Shown here piece after piece: positions 1 through 10,400 of a stretch of DNA of 24,819 bases. Each line of letters opens with the position of its first letter. The first letter of the stretch is position 1. The stretch covers positions 478,971 to 503,789 of the forward strand of contig WELA01013858.1 of the NCBI GenBank assembly GCA_009602735.1, read 5' to 3'. Source of the stretch: Mesotaenium endlicherianum (lineage: Eukaryota > Streptophyta > Zygnematophyceae > Zygnematales > Mesotaeniaceae). Under the pieces are notes generated by a model, which had not been told where the DNA came from, made no database searches, and saw only the letters and a list, made by a program, of their open reading frames with translations. A program made the position numbers and the translations under genes.

Positions 1-444
1 CCCTCCCTCCCTCCCTCCCTCCTGGCCTGTTTTCCTGCCTGCCGCCCTCCCTCCCTGCCTCCCTGTCTGCATGACTGCTGGCTGAAAGCATGTGACAGGA
101 TGCATGCCTGCACGCCCTCTTGCCCCCTTGCCTGCTAACCAGCTCGTGTGCCTGCCTGCCTGCCTGCTTGCTGCCCTCCTCTTGCCTGCTCGCTCGTCGC
201 TCGAGCAGTTGCCTGCTGTTCTGCCTGCGCTGCTGCTGCTGCTGCTGCCGCTGGCGGTTGCTTCTTTTGCTCGCGTGCGCGCTCGCACGCTGCTCTGACG
301 TTTTGCTCCGTGTGTTTGCTGGCTGGGGCTACGGCTGGTGCTGGCTGCGGCTGCTGCTGGGGCTGGGGCTGCGGCTGGGGCTGGGGTTCGGGGTTTGGGG
401 TTTGTGGTTGGGGCTAACGGTGGTTGGGAGGATAAACCCCTCAG
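1..444. repeat. CCCT, CTG and GGGGCT-type repeats, no exon found
   Basis: It starts with (CCCT)n, then CCTGCCTG-type repeats to about 190, a CTG run near 228-250, and GGGGCTGCGGCTGGGG-type units at 325-400. It is probably intron upstream of SOUL exon A. Confidence 0.7.
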
Positions 445-671
445 GTGAGGGAGTACGATCCGTTCAACGTTGCACAGGCGGCAGCGCCGGAGGGCACGGG
501 GCTGGTCCCGTCGGACAGCCCAGCTCTTGCGGCGGCCTCCAAGTATATACAGGGGGGCAACAGGGGGGGGGAGCGGCTGGAAGAGTGCACACCCCTCCTG
601 CTGGCGGTGGGGAGGGATCCCTCTCAGCTCCAGCTGCAGCTCGTGCTGCCTCCTGCCCGCAGCCTTGAGAG
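445..671 (+). CDS. SOUL gene exon A
   Basis: The acceptor CCCCTCAG ends at 444 and the donor GTGCGT starts at 672. The exon is 227 nt, enters in phase 0 and leaves in phase 2. It encodes VREYDPFNVAQ through LPPARSLER. The exon begins GTGAGG, so a donor-like hexamer directly follows the acceptor. A Ser/Ala/Gly-rich stretch between VAQ and KYIQGGN is longer than I expect for the family. Confidence 0.7.
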
Positions 672-730
672 GTGCGTGTACCTTTTATCACCTTTCTCTC
701 TCTCTCTCTCTGTCTCTCTCTCTCTCTCAC

Positions 731-777
<47 letters not shown>

Positions 778-1319
778 ACAAGTCTCAATGATTTGTTTCC
801 CCGGTACTCTCTGCTCGTCTGCGTCGTGCCAGGCGACGCAGCGAGACTGTGTCCATGTATGTGAAAAGAGGCCCACTTGTACACGCCTGGATACCCATGC
901 AGACGTGCGTTTCCCACAGTTGCCGGGATCATCCCAAGCCCAGCAGCCGATGCATTTTGCTTTGAAATGCCTGCGCGCCTAGAAACCCTGCATGCCAGCC
1001 CCGCTTGAGGAAGCGTACTCCACCTGGTTAAATTTGAGTTTGCTCGGGGTTGGGGTATTCTGTGTTCGACTTTATGTCTCTTTTTTCTTTCTTGGGGAGC
1101 GCGCGCAGCCTGCCCAGTCCAGCTGGTGACGAGGTGGCAATCGCCCAGCTGCCAGGCGGCACCGTGGCGGCCGTGAAGTTCAGCGGGCGGCCCGACAGCG
1201 TCGAGATTCTGTCGAGGGAGAGCGCGCTGAGGCGCGCGCTGGTGGAGCAGGGGCAGAAGCCCCTCCCGGGCTTCCAGGTGGCGTGCTACGATCGCGCCAA
1301 CACTCTTCCCTTCCTCATG
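445..1319 (+). CDS. SOUL/HBP-family heme-binding-like protein, internal part of a spliced gene
   Basis: Two exons (445-671 and 1109-1319) join in phase: CTT GAG AG + C gives Ser. The joined reading frame resembles the SOUL/heme-binding-protein family: a REYDPFNVA segment (family REYEPY-VAE), YIQGGNRGGERLE (family YI-GGN--G-KI), then IAQLPGGTVAAVKFSGR (family R-LP--TVAV-RFSG) and PGFQVACYDRANTLPFLM (family ARYN-PWTPPFLRRNEV). Members bind heme or porphyrin, often in plastids or cytosol; the role here is inferred only. The family's MTAPV segment is replaced by ECTPLLL. The N-terminal exon lies before the window or was not found, and the family's last NEV-like segment is not securely placed. A poly(A)-like AATAAA lies at 2747-2752. 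The gene converges on the esterase gene. Confidence 0.75.
690..773. repeat. (CT)n microsatellite
   Basis: A nearly pure CT tract in the intron between SOUL exons A and B, interrupted by TG and CA. Confidence 0.95.
1109..1319 (+). CDS. SOUL gene exon B
   Basis: The acceptor GCGCGCAG ends at 1108 and the donor GTGAGG starts at 1320. The exon is 211 nt, enters in phase 2 and ends in phase 0 after PFLM. It carries the conserved SOUL C-terminal half: TVAAVKFSGRPDS, an ESALRRALVEQG helix and GFQVACYDRANTLPF. A tract of CCTAGGT-type repeats follows immediately in the intron. Confidence 0.75.
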
Positions 1320-1329
1320 GTGAGGGCCC

Positions 1330-1500
1330 CCTAGGCTCCAGCCTCCAGGTCCTAGGTCTCTAGGTCATAGGTCCTGGGGTCTAAAACCCAGGTCCTAGGT
1401 CCTAGGTCCTAGGGTCTAGGTCCTAGGACCTCGGGTTCAGGTTTCTAGGTCCTAAGGTCTAGGCTTCAGATCCTAGGGTCTAGACTCCTAGGTCCTCCTG
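1330..1500. repeat. CCTAGGT heptamer-like array
   Basis: Tandem, variably spaced TAGGTCC units directly after the SOUL exon B donor; self-complementary CCTAGG cores. Confidence 0.85.
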
Positions 1501-1927
1501 CACCTGTCCCTTTGCTCCCCCAAGCCCTCCTCCTTAGCCCCCCCACAGCCTCCTGACTTGGCTCTGAAAGTTTCTGGCGAAGAACTCAGGGGTTTCAGAG
1601 AACCCGCGGGTGTAGGGTTTCAAGGGGGGTGGGTTCTGTGCATCTGCTTTGGTCACCCGGTGCGTGTGATGGCATGTCGGGTGCAGATCAAAACAGCCAG
1701 AAGCGCATTTAATCCATGCTTAGAGTGTGAACGGGGCTCTGCAGAGAGGCTGGAGGCATCGTTGCACCCGCTTGAGCTCTTCAGTGGGCCTGTGGGTGCT
1801 TGGAGTGCTCCGCAAGCCTAGAGCCCAACGTGTGTCCCTTGATGAGTGTGGTGTGCGAGCGAGCACTGGGGTCTGGGCGCGCGTGTGCTGGCAACTTGAG
1901 AACGAGGAGTTGGGTGGGTGGGGAAGA

Positions 1928-2070
1928 GGGTTAGGGTAGCAGGGTTACGTTCACGAAGCTTCTGGAATAGGGGGTTTTGGAATAGGGGGTTCTGGATTAT
2001 GTCTTGTACTAGAAGGAAAAAATAGGGTTCAGAAGTAGGGTTCAGGATGTGAGTTTTAAATTAGGGTTCC
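1928..2070. repeat. scattered TTAGGG/ATAGGG telomere-like motifs
   Basis: GGTTAGGGTAGCAGGGTT, then repeated GGAATAGGGGGTT and AATTAGGGTTCC. Too degenerate for a true telomere; intronic or intergenic. Confidence 0.55.
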
Positions 2071-2408
2071 GGGGATCACTGGGGCCAAGCGCACCTGCGT
2101 TTTCTCGTGGGAGCCCATTACTCCCGCCGGCTCTTGGGTCGAGCCAGCTGGCGGTTGCATGGCGCACGCTGGTCTATGTTGGTGCGTAAAAAGTAACACA
2201 TGTCCTGACCCGCGCGGACACACCCACACCACACACACGCGCGCACGCGCACGCACATGCGCACCCATGTCTTTTTTCTCTTCTTACTATGTGTGTGGGC
2301 CCTGGGGTGTCGTCGTGATGGGCAGAGAAACGAGATACTCATTCGCCTCGAAGCATTTACATTCTACCGATAGAGCATGCTGTGCCACCTGGCATGCCAC
2401 CTGGCAAG

Positions 2409-2585
2409 CCACCTGGCGTGCTGAGCATTGCACACGAGGTCTGCCTGAGGCTAGAGCTAGTGGCTTCCCCATGTAAAAGCGTGGAATGTCTTTCATCCCA
2501 CCCGATTGTGGACAAAATGTTGTATACTATTTTAGGAAAGAAGTCTTCATGTTCTTTGCGGCGTCTCGGACTGAGAATGTGCTAA
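2409..2585 (+). CDS. possible last exon of the SOUL gene (doubtful)
   Basis: After exon B (phase 0), an AAG acceptor at 2406-2408 would open a 59-codon frame ending in TAA. It contains AHEVCLRLEL, which could stand for the family's terminal NEV-leu segment. The acceptor sits in a three-copy GCCACCTGGCA repeat and lacks a good pyrimidine tract. The residues after this segment match nothing I know. Confidence 0.2.
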   Translation, partial: PPGVLSIAHEVCLRLELVASPCKSVECLSSHPIVDKMLYTILGKKSSCSLRRLGLRMC

Positions 2586-4271
2586 GCATGGCCTCTCACG
2601 AACACTGCTGATGGAAGCTGGCTGCTGCACCTCAAAATCCGGAGTGTTCAGTATCTGTCATCGTTATGATGCTTGCTAACGCTTCAAACTTAAAAGTTTG
2701 CGCAGTCGTCATCCGATATGCGTCCAAACTTCCAAAAGATGTACTTAATAAACAGCTCGTCAGTTATTCTTTAGAGACGGATTGCCCTTGCTTGTTAAAG
2801 AACGCATGTACGCAAAGGGGTTTTTCTAGTTTGTGATAGAAATCCAGTCTATCGAATGGTTCGTGTGTACTTTTCATGCTGATAGTGGGAAATATGAATG
2901 ACCTATTCGCACTGAATTTTCCCACAAAATATACGACTCTGGTTAATGTCATATGTCGTAAGGCCTCCTGATTTTTGTTGTCTTTAATTGATCGATTTTG
3001 AAATTTGCACCATGGGCCTTGCAGCTTGATATTTGAGCTACAAGTGCCTTAGGCCCGATGACGCAAATTGGGGAGACAAAAGAACAGTAAGAGTCCCTCA
3101 AGGCTCAACCATGCATACAGTGGACATGCATGTACTCACCTGCATTGATGAATTACTAACATCCACTAATAAGGGCAGAAACTATGTATCACAAAACCGT
3201 GATCCAACAGTATACTTTTGTTTTTAGTCATATTCACTTGTGGATGTGTTCCAGCCTTGAACTAGGCACGTGCACGTCGTGTCCAATACAGAGAAGTTAT
3301 ATCTTGAGCTCATTAACAAGTCCTGGATTCAAAGTGAGCTACTGCTATTTTCGTACCGCATGAATTTAGTGTCCTAGTCCTTGAATTTCCAAAAATCTGA
3401 ACTTTGTTTCTGCTCGATAAGTGCACATAGGTCATTGTATTTCTGAAGGTCATTGCATCACTCACTCTTTGGTCGTTTAAGAAATTATTCACCATGAACA
3501 TACGGCTGCACAACGTCCAATGTGTTCACCAACATACTTCAATACAAGACTCTAAAGTACAGCATGTTTAAAACTACGGCATGTGGGCATGTACGCTATA
3601 CATGATGGGGATATGCCTGATAGAATGTGTTCTTACATGCTAGGGATACGTACACTATGCATATAAACGGACAACACAGTAAGTGCGTTGTCATCATCTG
3701 CCAGGTGTCTGTACACCGTGCACGCACTTGCACAAGACTCTGCCAGTAACTGCTCACTAGCTCAGACACTGAACATTTAACTCTTGTCAATGCATACGTG
3801 GAGCTAGTCAGCTCCACCGCTGAGCCTTAGTAGCCTACAGTATCCTCCTTATGTACATCTATATAAGTTTATATTTACATGTGCATTAACCCAACCTATG
3901 CCTAGAGTTGTGTCCTCAAACCCCCAGCTCCTACGAAGCTTTACATATCCCCAGGCCCCCCGGATGCTCCAGCTTTATTCTAAAATTTTCTCAACTCTCA
4001 CATTTCTTTCCACTATCTACACCCTCCGAGTGCAAGTTTTGGGTGTCTTTCGCACTCCATGTCGTCAAAACTTCATTTCCTAAAAACCATTGTATGGGTA
4101 ATGGGGAGGCCCATGCTTCTTACATTATTGTAATCCGCACAAAGAATACCACACAGGTTTGGCCCAGGGGGCGCTTTTCAACGCCTTGCATGTATACATG
4201 TGTCCCACTACTTTTTCGTCGCCTTCCCTTTCTCATCAAACTACATCAGAACCCTAAACCTAAACCCGGCC
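2586..4271. other. gene-poor convergent intergenic region
   Basis: Less GC-rich, low-repeat sequence between the 3' ends of the SOUL and esterase genes. AATAAA at 2747-2752 may be the SOUL poly(A) signal. On the - strand TGTAA (4120-4124) lies about 150 bases past the esterase stop and could be a green-algal-style poly(A) signal. I see no supported gene. Confidence 0.5.
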
Positions 4272-4285
4272 CTAAACCCCAAAGG
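4240..4285. repeat. CCCTAAA telomere-like motifs overlapping the esterase stop
   Basis: CCCTAAACCTAAACCC and CCCTAAACCCC on the + strand (TTTAGGG on the -). The TAG stop of the esterase gene is inside one of them. Confidence 0.75.
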
Positions 4286-4475
4286 GGTACGTCTCGGGCG
4301 GCTCCTTGACGGCCTTGCGGTCCCACTTAGGGTCGCGCTCCAACGGCTCGACAGCTGTCGTCTCGTCAATGTGGATGATGGCGTCGAACTGGTCGGCCAG
4401 GGCCGCCTCAAAATAGTGGCTGTACCGCTCCGTGTCCGGGCGGTAGATCACTCCGATCGCACGCTGCAGGCGGCT
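4272..4475 (-). CDS. esterase gene exon 9 with stop codon
   Basis: The likely acceptor is TTAGAGAG before 4475, giving [22 protein letters not shown] before 4463 is also in phase. The exon encodes [33 protein letters not shown] and PPETYPFGV, then TAG. The stop lies in a TTTAGGG-like motif that continues into the 3' flank. The exon 8 to 9 junction is a few residues shorter than in bacterial relatives. Confidence 0.88.
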   Translation of the reverse strand, partial: SRLQRAIGVIYRPDTERYSHYFEAALADQFDAIIHIDETTAVEPLERDPKWDRKAVKEPPETYPFGV

Positions 4476-7400
4476 CTCTCTAATGGGGCACTGCTTGCGT
4501 GCATCGACCAACCGCGTTCACACACCAATTGCAAGTGTGGGGCAAGTGCGCAAGTGCACGTCGTCCAATCAGCATCAGGATCAGGATCAGAATCAGTATT
4601 AGTATCAGACTCGAGATCGGAACGAGAATCAGAGTCAGTCAGAGTCTTTCACAGTCAAAGTCAAACATTCAGTGTATCGGAAAGACCGGAAAGACTGCAG
4701 TGCCGGAAAGACTGCCGGGGACACGCCAACCAGGGCAAGGAAGTTGAGAACGGCAAAGGATCGAGTCACGCGTGATGCGATGCTTGTGCAGACACAATGA
4801 ATCATGAAACTTGTGTTTTACTTCCATCACTCTCTCTAAACTCCAAACCTCAAATTATAAACCCAAACCCTGCTCTTCACCATAGCCAGCCACCGACCAC
4901 AGCTGTTTCCGATTCACATATGGTCCTATTCATGTAGCCTTTCCCAAAAAAAAGGGTGTGCATGCATCTCTGTTTCATTGTATCCACAACAAGAATGCCC
5001 CGTTGGCGCACTAACGCACGCACGCACGCATCTGTATATTCACAGCTATGTAAGCACAACCACATGTATCATCTCAGACCAGCTTTTTGCGCAATGATAA
5101 AAGTCAGGCAGATGCGGACGAGCCTGCCCGCGTCCCACGCCCGTGACAATCTACGTGACGCCACGTGTCACAGCACCACATGCGCCCGCCGTCTGGGATG
5201 CATACGTGCGCAAGCTCGCAGTCACCCACGCTCGTTCGCTCGCTCATGCACCTTGCTGCCTTCCTCGCGGATGGCTGTCCCATGAGCGGTATCACTAACA
5301 GCTGCTCATAGTTGCACTCACAGCTGCACTCACAGTCGCACTCACAGTTGCACTTGGACTTTCATTGGTCTGCAATCTCTCGGGTTGAGAGCGGTGTTCT
5401 TCAGGTTTAAAAATGCCTGAAAAAAATCATTCACCTTGCAGATTACCTTCACATCTTCATATTCAAGTCTTGACAAATTTCGATTGAGGTTTTGTATAGT
5501 GAGACTTGGAGTGGGACTTGGGTTTGCTCTTGTGATGTGGAAAGGGGAGGAGGGTAAGCGCACCTTGTGGAGGTCCAGGTAGAAGTTGCGGACACCTGGC
5601 GGGGCAGCCTTATGGAAGGCCTCCTCGTACGAGCCGGGGAGGCCGGGGTTGACGCGCTTGCACCACGCGTGGCCGTCCCACGTGTCGGCAGCTGTCACCG
5701 TCCCGGCATACGTGCTGCATGCGGTGCCACGCGCGCTCTCAATTGACACAGTTAAGAGAAACAGTTTAAGAGAAACAGTCAGGCATGCATTCATTCTGAT
5801 ATCCTCGTTGCGCATTTGCAACGGGCAGTCGCAAGTTGCGACAAACTGTGTGAGGAGGGAACTAAGAAGGAGGGATGGAGGGACTGAGGGACGGGCGCAG
5901 AATGGAGAGGCACACCACGTGCACATATACGCAGTCTCACGCAGTTGCAACATCATATTCCAACCCTGAAACCTTAAAAGAATTGCATGCGCGCGTGCAT
6001 CAACGGCCACTCTATTTCTTGTGGAGACGTCCCTCAGAAAGGTGACTGACATCATCAGTCAGAGTATGGACATGGAGGCCCTCCTCTCTCCTCTCCGTGA
6101 CACCGCGCCTTCAAGGGCAAGCAAGAGACAGAAGCGCCCTCCCCTCTCCTTTCTGCGACCCTCTCTCTTTTACGAAGCGCTTATCCTTTTTGTGACAATC
6201 TCTCTCTCTCTCTCTCTCTTGAGAAAGAGCGCACCTGAAGCCGATATTGAAGGCCTCGCCGGGGAAGCTCTGGCGCACGAGTTGACCCACGTTGACCTCG
6301 CCGCGCCGCTTGCCCATCTCAGTGGCCCGCGCGTCACCCACGTGCGAGTTGTGCGCCCACACCACCGCTTTCGCGGGGCGGCCCTGCATGCACGCAGAAG
6401 AGCAAAATTCTGAAGGCACTCGCTCTTAACTAGATGACAGCGCAGATTAACCTGGGGAGGACTGAAGAGAGAGAGAGAGAGAGTAGAACCAAACAGACTA
6501 GAACAGATTTAGAGGCTGAATAGAAAGAGTAGAAACAAACAGAGAGCCCAACGGAGAACAGAGAGACTGAACAGGACTGAACAGACTGAACGGGGAGAAG
6601 AAACCGGCAGAGGGAGCAGGAGAGAGCGGAAAGAACTAAGGGAGCAGGGCGGAGACATCCGAACGGTGAGAAATGAGAGCCGGTGAGAAGAAGCTGCTAG
6701 ACAACCCGCCGCCCAAAATGACCTGCCGCCCGGAACGACCTGCTGCCCGGAACGAAGGAACGGAACCGACCAGCCAACAAATGGCGCGTACCAGACCAAC
6801 ATGTGTGCACATCGCACTCTCCCACAGCTTGTTACGGAGCTCACTCGTCACAACCTTAAGATCGAGAGCATATCCGAGTGCTCACTTTGGAAGCAGCATC
6901 GTGCGTGGTTGATGAGGACCTGCACGAGTGCATACTTCAGAAGCAGGGTCAGAGGCAGGGACGTGGGGTTGAGGACAGAAAAGAGGAGAGGTCGATGGAA
7001 AGAGGAGAGGCTGCCGGAACCAAGCACTCACCTTGGAGGTAGTGACGTGGAATTGAGGGACAGATGTAAGAGACAGGTCAGTGGAAAAGAATACTCACCT
7101 TGGCGGCGGTGATGTGGGGATGAGGGAGAGATATGAAAGAGAGGTCAACGAAAAGGGATGCTCACCTGGGAGGCGGTGACGTGGTTGAGGACCTGCGCGA
7201 GCGTGCACACCATGTGCGTGTCACGCAGGTTCCAGCTGTCGTCGCGGCTCTCAAACATTGCACGGTAGTACCGCTCCGCGTCCTTCACCACGCGCGCGTT
7301 CTGCTCACCCGGTATTGCTATGATGTTTTACTATATGCCAACATAATTTGATGTATTATCACGCGCGCGCCCGTGTGCGGCGTGCGCGTCGGGCACGAGA

Positions 7401-10400
7401 GGAGCAAGCACGTGCTCGGGCACGCGCACGGGCACACGCACGCACACGCACACGCACAGTCAGGGCATGTCAGGCTCCCGCACGCACACACGCACATGCA
7501 CACGCACGTGCACACGTACACGCCGCGTGCCTTGATTCCCCTCACTTTTTTTAGCGCTTGCTGTTTTTAAGGGCCCCGCATTCCGCACGAGCGCGCACAG
7601 ACATGCGCATATGCACGCACAAGCGCGCGTGCCGCTGGCGCGTTGCACGCCTGCGCACGCTCTTTTCCGGCTCTCTTGCTTGCTCCCTCGCTCGCTTGCT
7701 CGCTCATCCCTCGCGTGTCCTGCACACGCACGCGCAGGCTGGCAGGCTGGTGCATACGCACACGCTCGCCCTTGCACACTTGTCACCAGTAGGAGCATCA
7801 CCACAACCAGCAGCAGCAGCAGCAGCACCAACTGGCACTCCTCCTCTCTAGCCCCCCCGACCGGGCCAAAAGAGCGCGCCCTCACACAACGCCCCTCTCC
7901 TGCTGGGTATGCTCTCATGCCGGCATGCTCGTTCTGCACGCGCACCCCCGCCAGCACCAGCGTCAACACCAGCGCCAGCGTCAGCGCCAGCTGGGCAGCT
8001 CAAGCACGCATGAAAGTGTGCGCATGCACACACAGCTGCACACGCTCGGAAACTAACAAACACGTTCACACGCGCACCCGCACGGACCGCACGTGCCCCT
8101 GTGAGGGAAGGCATATTTCCTGTATTTTTGCTGCCCCTCACCAGCCCTGCCCCTCCACAAGATGTCCTCCACTGTCCCCCACCATCTCAGAATCGAAAAG
8201 CGCATCACAGATCAACCCCTCCTCTATAGCCCCCCGCGCCCCCCCCCCCTTTCCCTCCCTTCCCCCCAAGATGAGCAAAAACACACACACACACACACAC
8301 ACACGCGCCATAAGACTACAAACTTCTCCCCTGGCCTCCCCCTCCAGCTGCCCTCTCCGCTCTCTCTTCTCCAACTCTATCTCTCCGACTCACCATCTCC
8401 GCGTAGAACAGCTCGTCGAGCGCGTGCTGCTGCTCCTGCTGGGGCCGCCTGCCCCCCTCGGCCATGCGGCGCATCTCCCGCGCCGCCATGTGGCGCAGGT
8501 CTGCGAGCACCCGTACGGCGGAGCGCTCGCAGTCGGGGATGAGGCCCCGGGCCGTGAGAGCGCCGTAGAGCTGGGGGTCGCCGCTGACGTGGTCGAAGCA
8601 AGCGTATCGCTTGCGGGCCTTCTCTGCAGCCTCCGGACTCTCCTGTCGTGAAGTGCAAACAGAAAGATAAAAAGTTTAGCATACGGAAATGAGACGGTAC
8701 TTCATTGCAACACAAATATCATAGCACATACATTGTACTGAAGAAGAAGAAACCATTAGGGGAAATGAAACAACAGGAAAGTTTACAACTCAGAAGCGCA
8801 GGACTTAGGACTGAACACGACGAGTCCCCCCCGGGAAGAATCGAAAGAATGAGAACTAAGCCGCGCGCGTTGGAGGGTGATGAGGGTCACATAGCGCGTA
8901 ACCGGGACATCCTTGCGTGATCCACGACCACAACAGAGATTCATTGGTGAGAGCTGGGGCTCTTGACCTCCGCACGCGCGCGAGCACACGAGAGGGGGGG
9001 AGGGAGGGAGGGAGGGAGGGAGGAAGAGGGAGAGAGAGAAGGAGAGAGAGGGAGGCAGAGGAAGAAAGGGGCAATCTCACCTCCAGCTCTCCTGTTGTTG
9101 CCAGCAGGGACNGGGAGGGAGGGAGGGAGGGAGGGAGGCAGGGAGGGGGGGACGTAGAAAGAGGTTAAAAAGAGGGAGGGAGGGATGAGCGGCTGCTACC
9201 CCTGAGGTTTGGATTCAAGATTCCGCAATGGGATCAAGAGAGAGTATGAGCCGTGGATGGCTTCAGATGCATGTGCACGCCTCGTAGGCCCTGCTCCCTC
9301 CATGCTCAGATTTCTGACCGCCACGTCAGCGCGGCTCTCTGCCCTTCCCTTTTGGGATCCTCAAGTTGTAATCCAAGAGGAATAGCCCCCCAAACTCCTA
9401 AAAAAATATAGTAAAACGCTTACTTAAGTTGATATGGATCAACAATTTATGACATTGAAACAAAATGAGAAGTATGAAGCAGCACATATAAGCCCACCTC
9501 ACCTTCTCGAGGTAGTGCAGCACGTGCTGGATGGACGCATACAAGCTGTACAGATCCATCCCGTAGAATCCCACCGGCGAGGGAGGCGGCTGCGACCGCC
9601 GTGCGCCACCTGGCACGGCCTGCGCGCCGCCTGGCGCCGCCTCGGCTCCGCCACCACCACCCTGTGCTGCTTCCGTACCGCCGCTGCCACCTGTCGTCTC
9701 AGCCACCCCCTTGCCGGCACCACCGTTGCCGCCCTCACCTGGCGCATCTGTGTTGCTGCCACCTGGCACAAGATTCTCCTTCTGCTGCTGCTGCTGCTTC
9801 TGCTGTGTTGCTGCTGGTTCGCACGCGCCTGCAAATTGTGTTTTTTCATCCACTCAACAAATTCCAACATCACCGCATTGCGCCACATCCACTGCGGAAA
9901 TCGGAGGAATCCCGAGAGTGCCTCGTTGGCGTCCTTGTCAGCAGCGTCTCCGCCAGCAGCGTCTACTTCAGCAGAGCCCATCTCAGCATCCACGTCAGGG
10001 GGAACCATGTCTGCGTCCACGTCAGCAGAACCGTCCGCGACGGCGGCGGATTCCTTGCCAAGAGGCACCATGTCAGCATTGTCCTTGTCAGCATGGTCCT
10101 TGACAGCATTGTTCCTGCTGGCAGAATCATTATCAGCAGAGTTTCTGTTGGCCATGCCCCTGTCACCCCAGCCCTTGTCAGCTCTAGCCTCGTCAGCGTT
10201 GTCCTTGTCAGCATCAGAGCCTGAGACGCTGTAGCCTCTGACGTAGCGATGCACGCGGATGGCGTCCGGCCAATCAGCTTCCGCCAGCACAACGTTGAAT
10301 CCCTGCTACCCGCCAGCACAGCACTCCCATTATCCATACTCTCCGTTCTTCGGCAATATTTATACATGTATACATCTACACACATATACATCCACACATA

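Noticed and set aside
445..864. SOUL exon A read through to 864 as one frame
   Set aside because: After 671 the frame is a CT microsatellite (poly Ser/Leu); the donor at 672 and phase agreement with 1109 are better.
8160..8190. Copy of esterase exon 5 donor edge
   Set aside because: CCCACCATCTCAGAATCG resembles CTCACCATCTCCGCGTAG, but the match is short and the donor is lost; too weak to count.
7611..8651. 346-codon + strand open frame
   Set aside because: It runs through CA/CG repeats and antisense to esterase exon 5; composition is repeat-driven and no family motif is visible.
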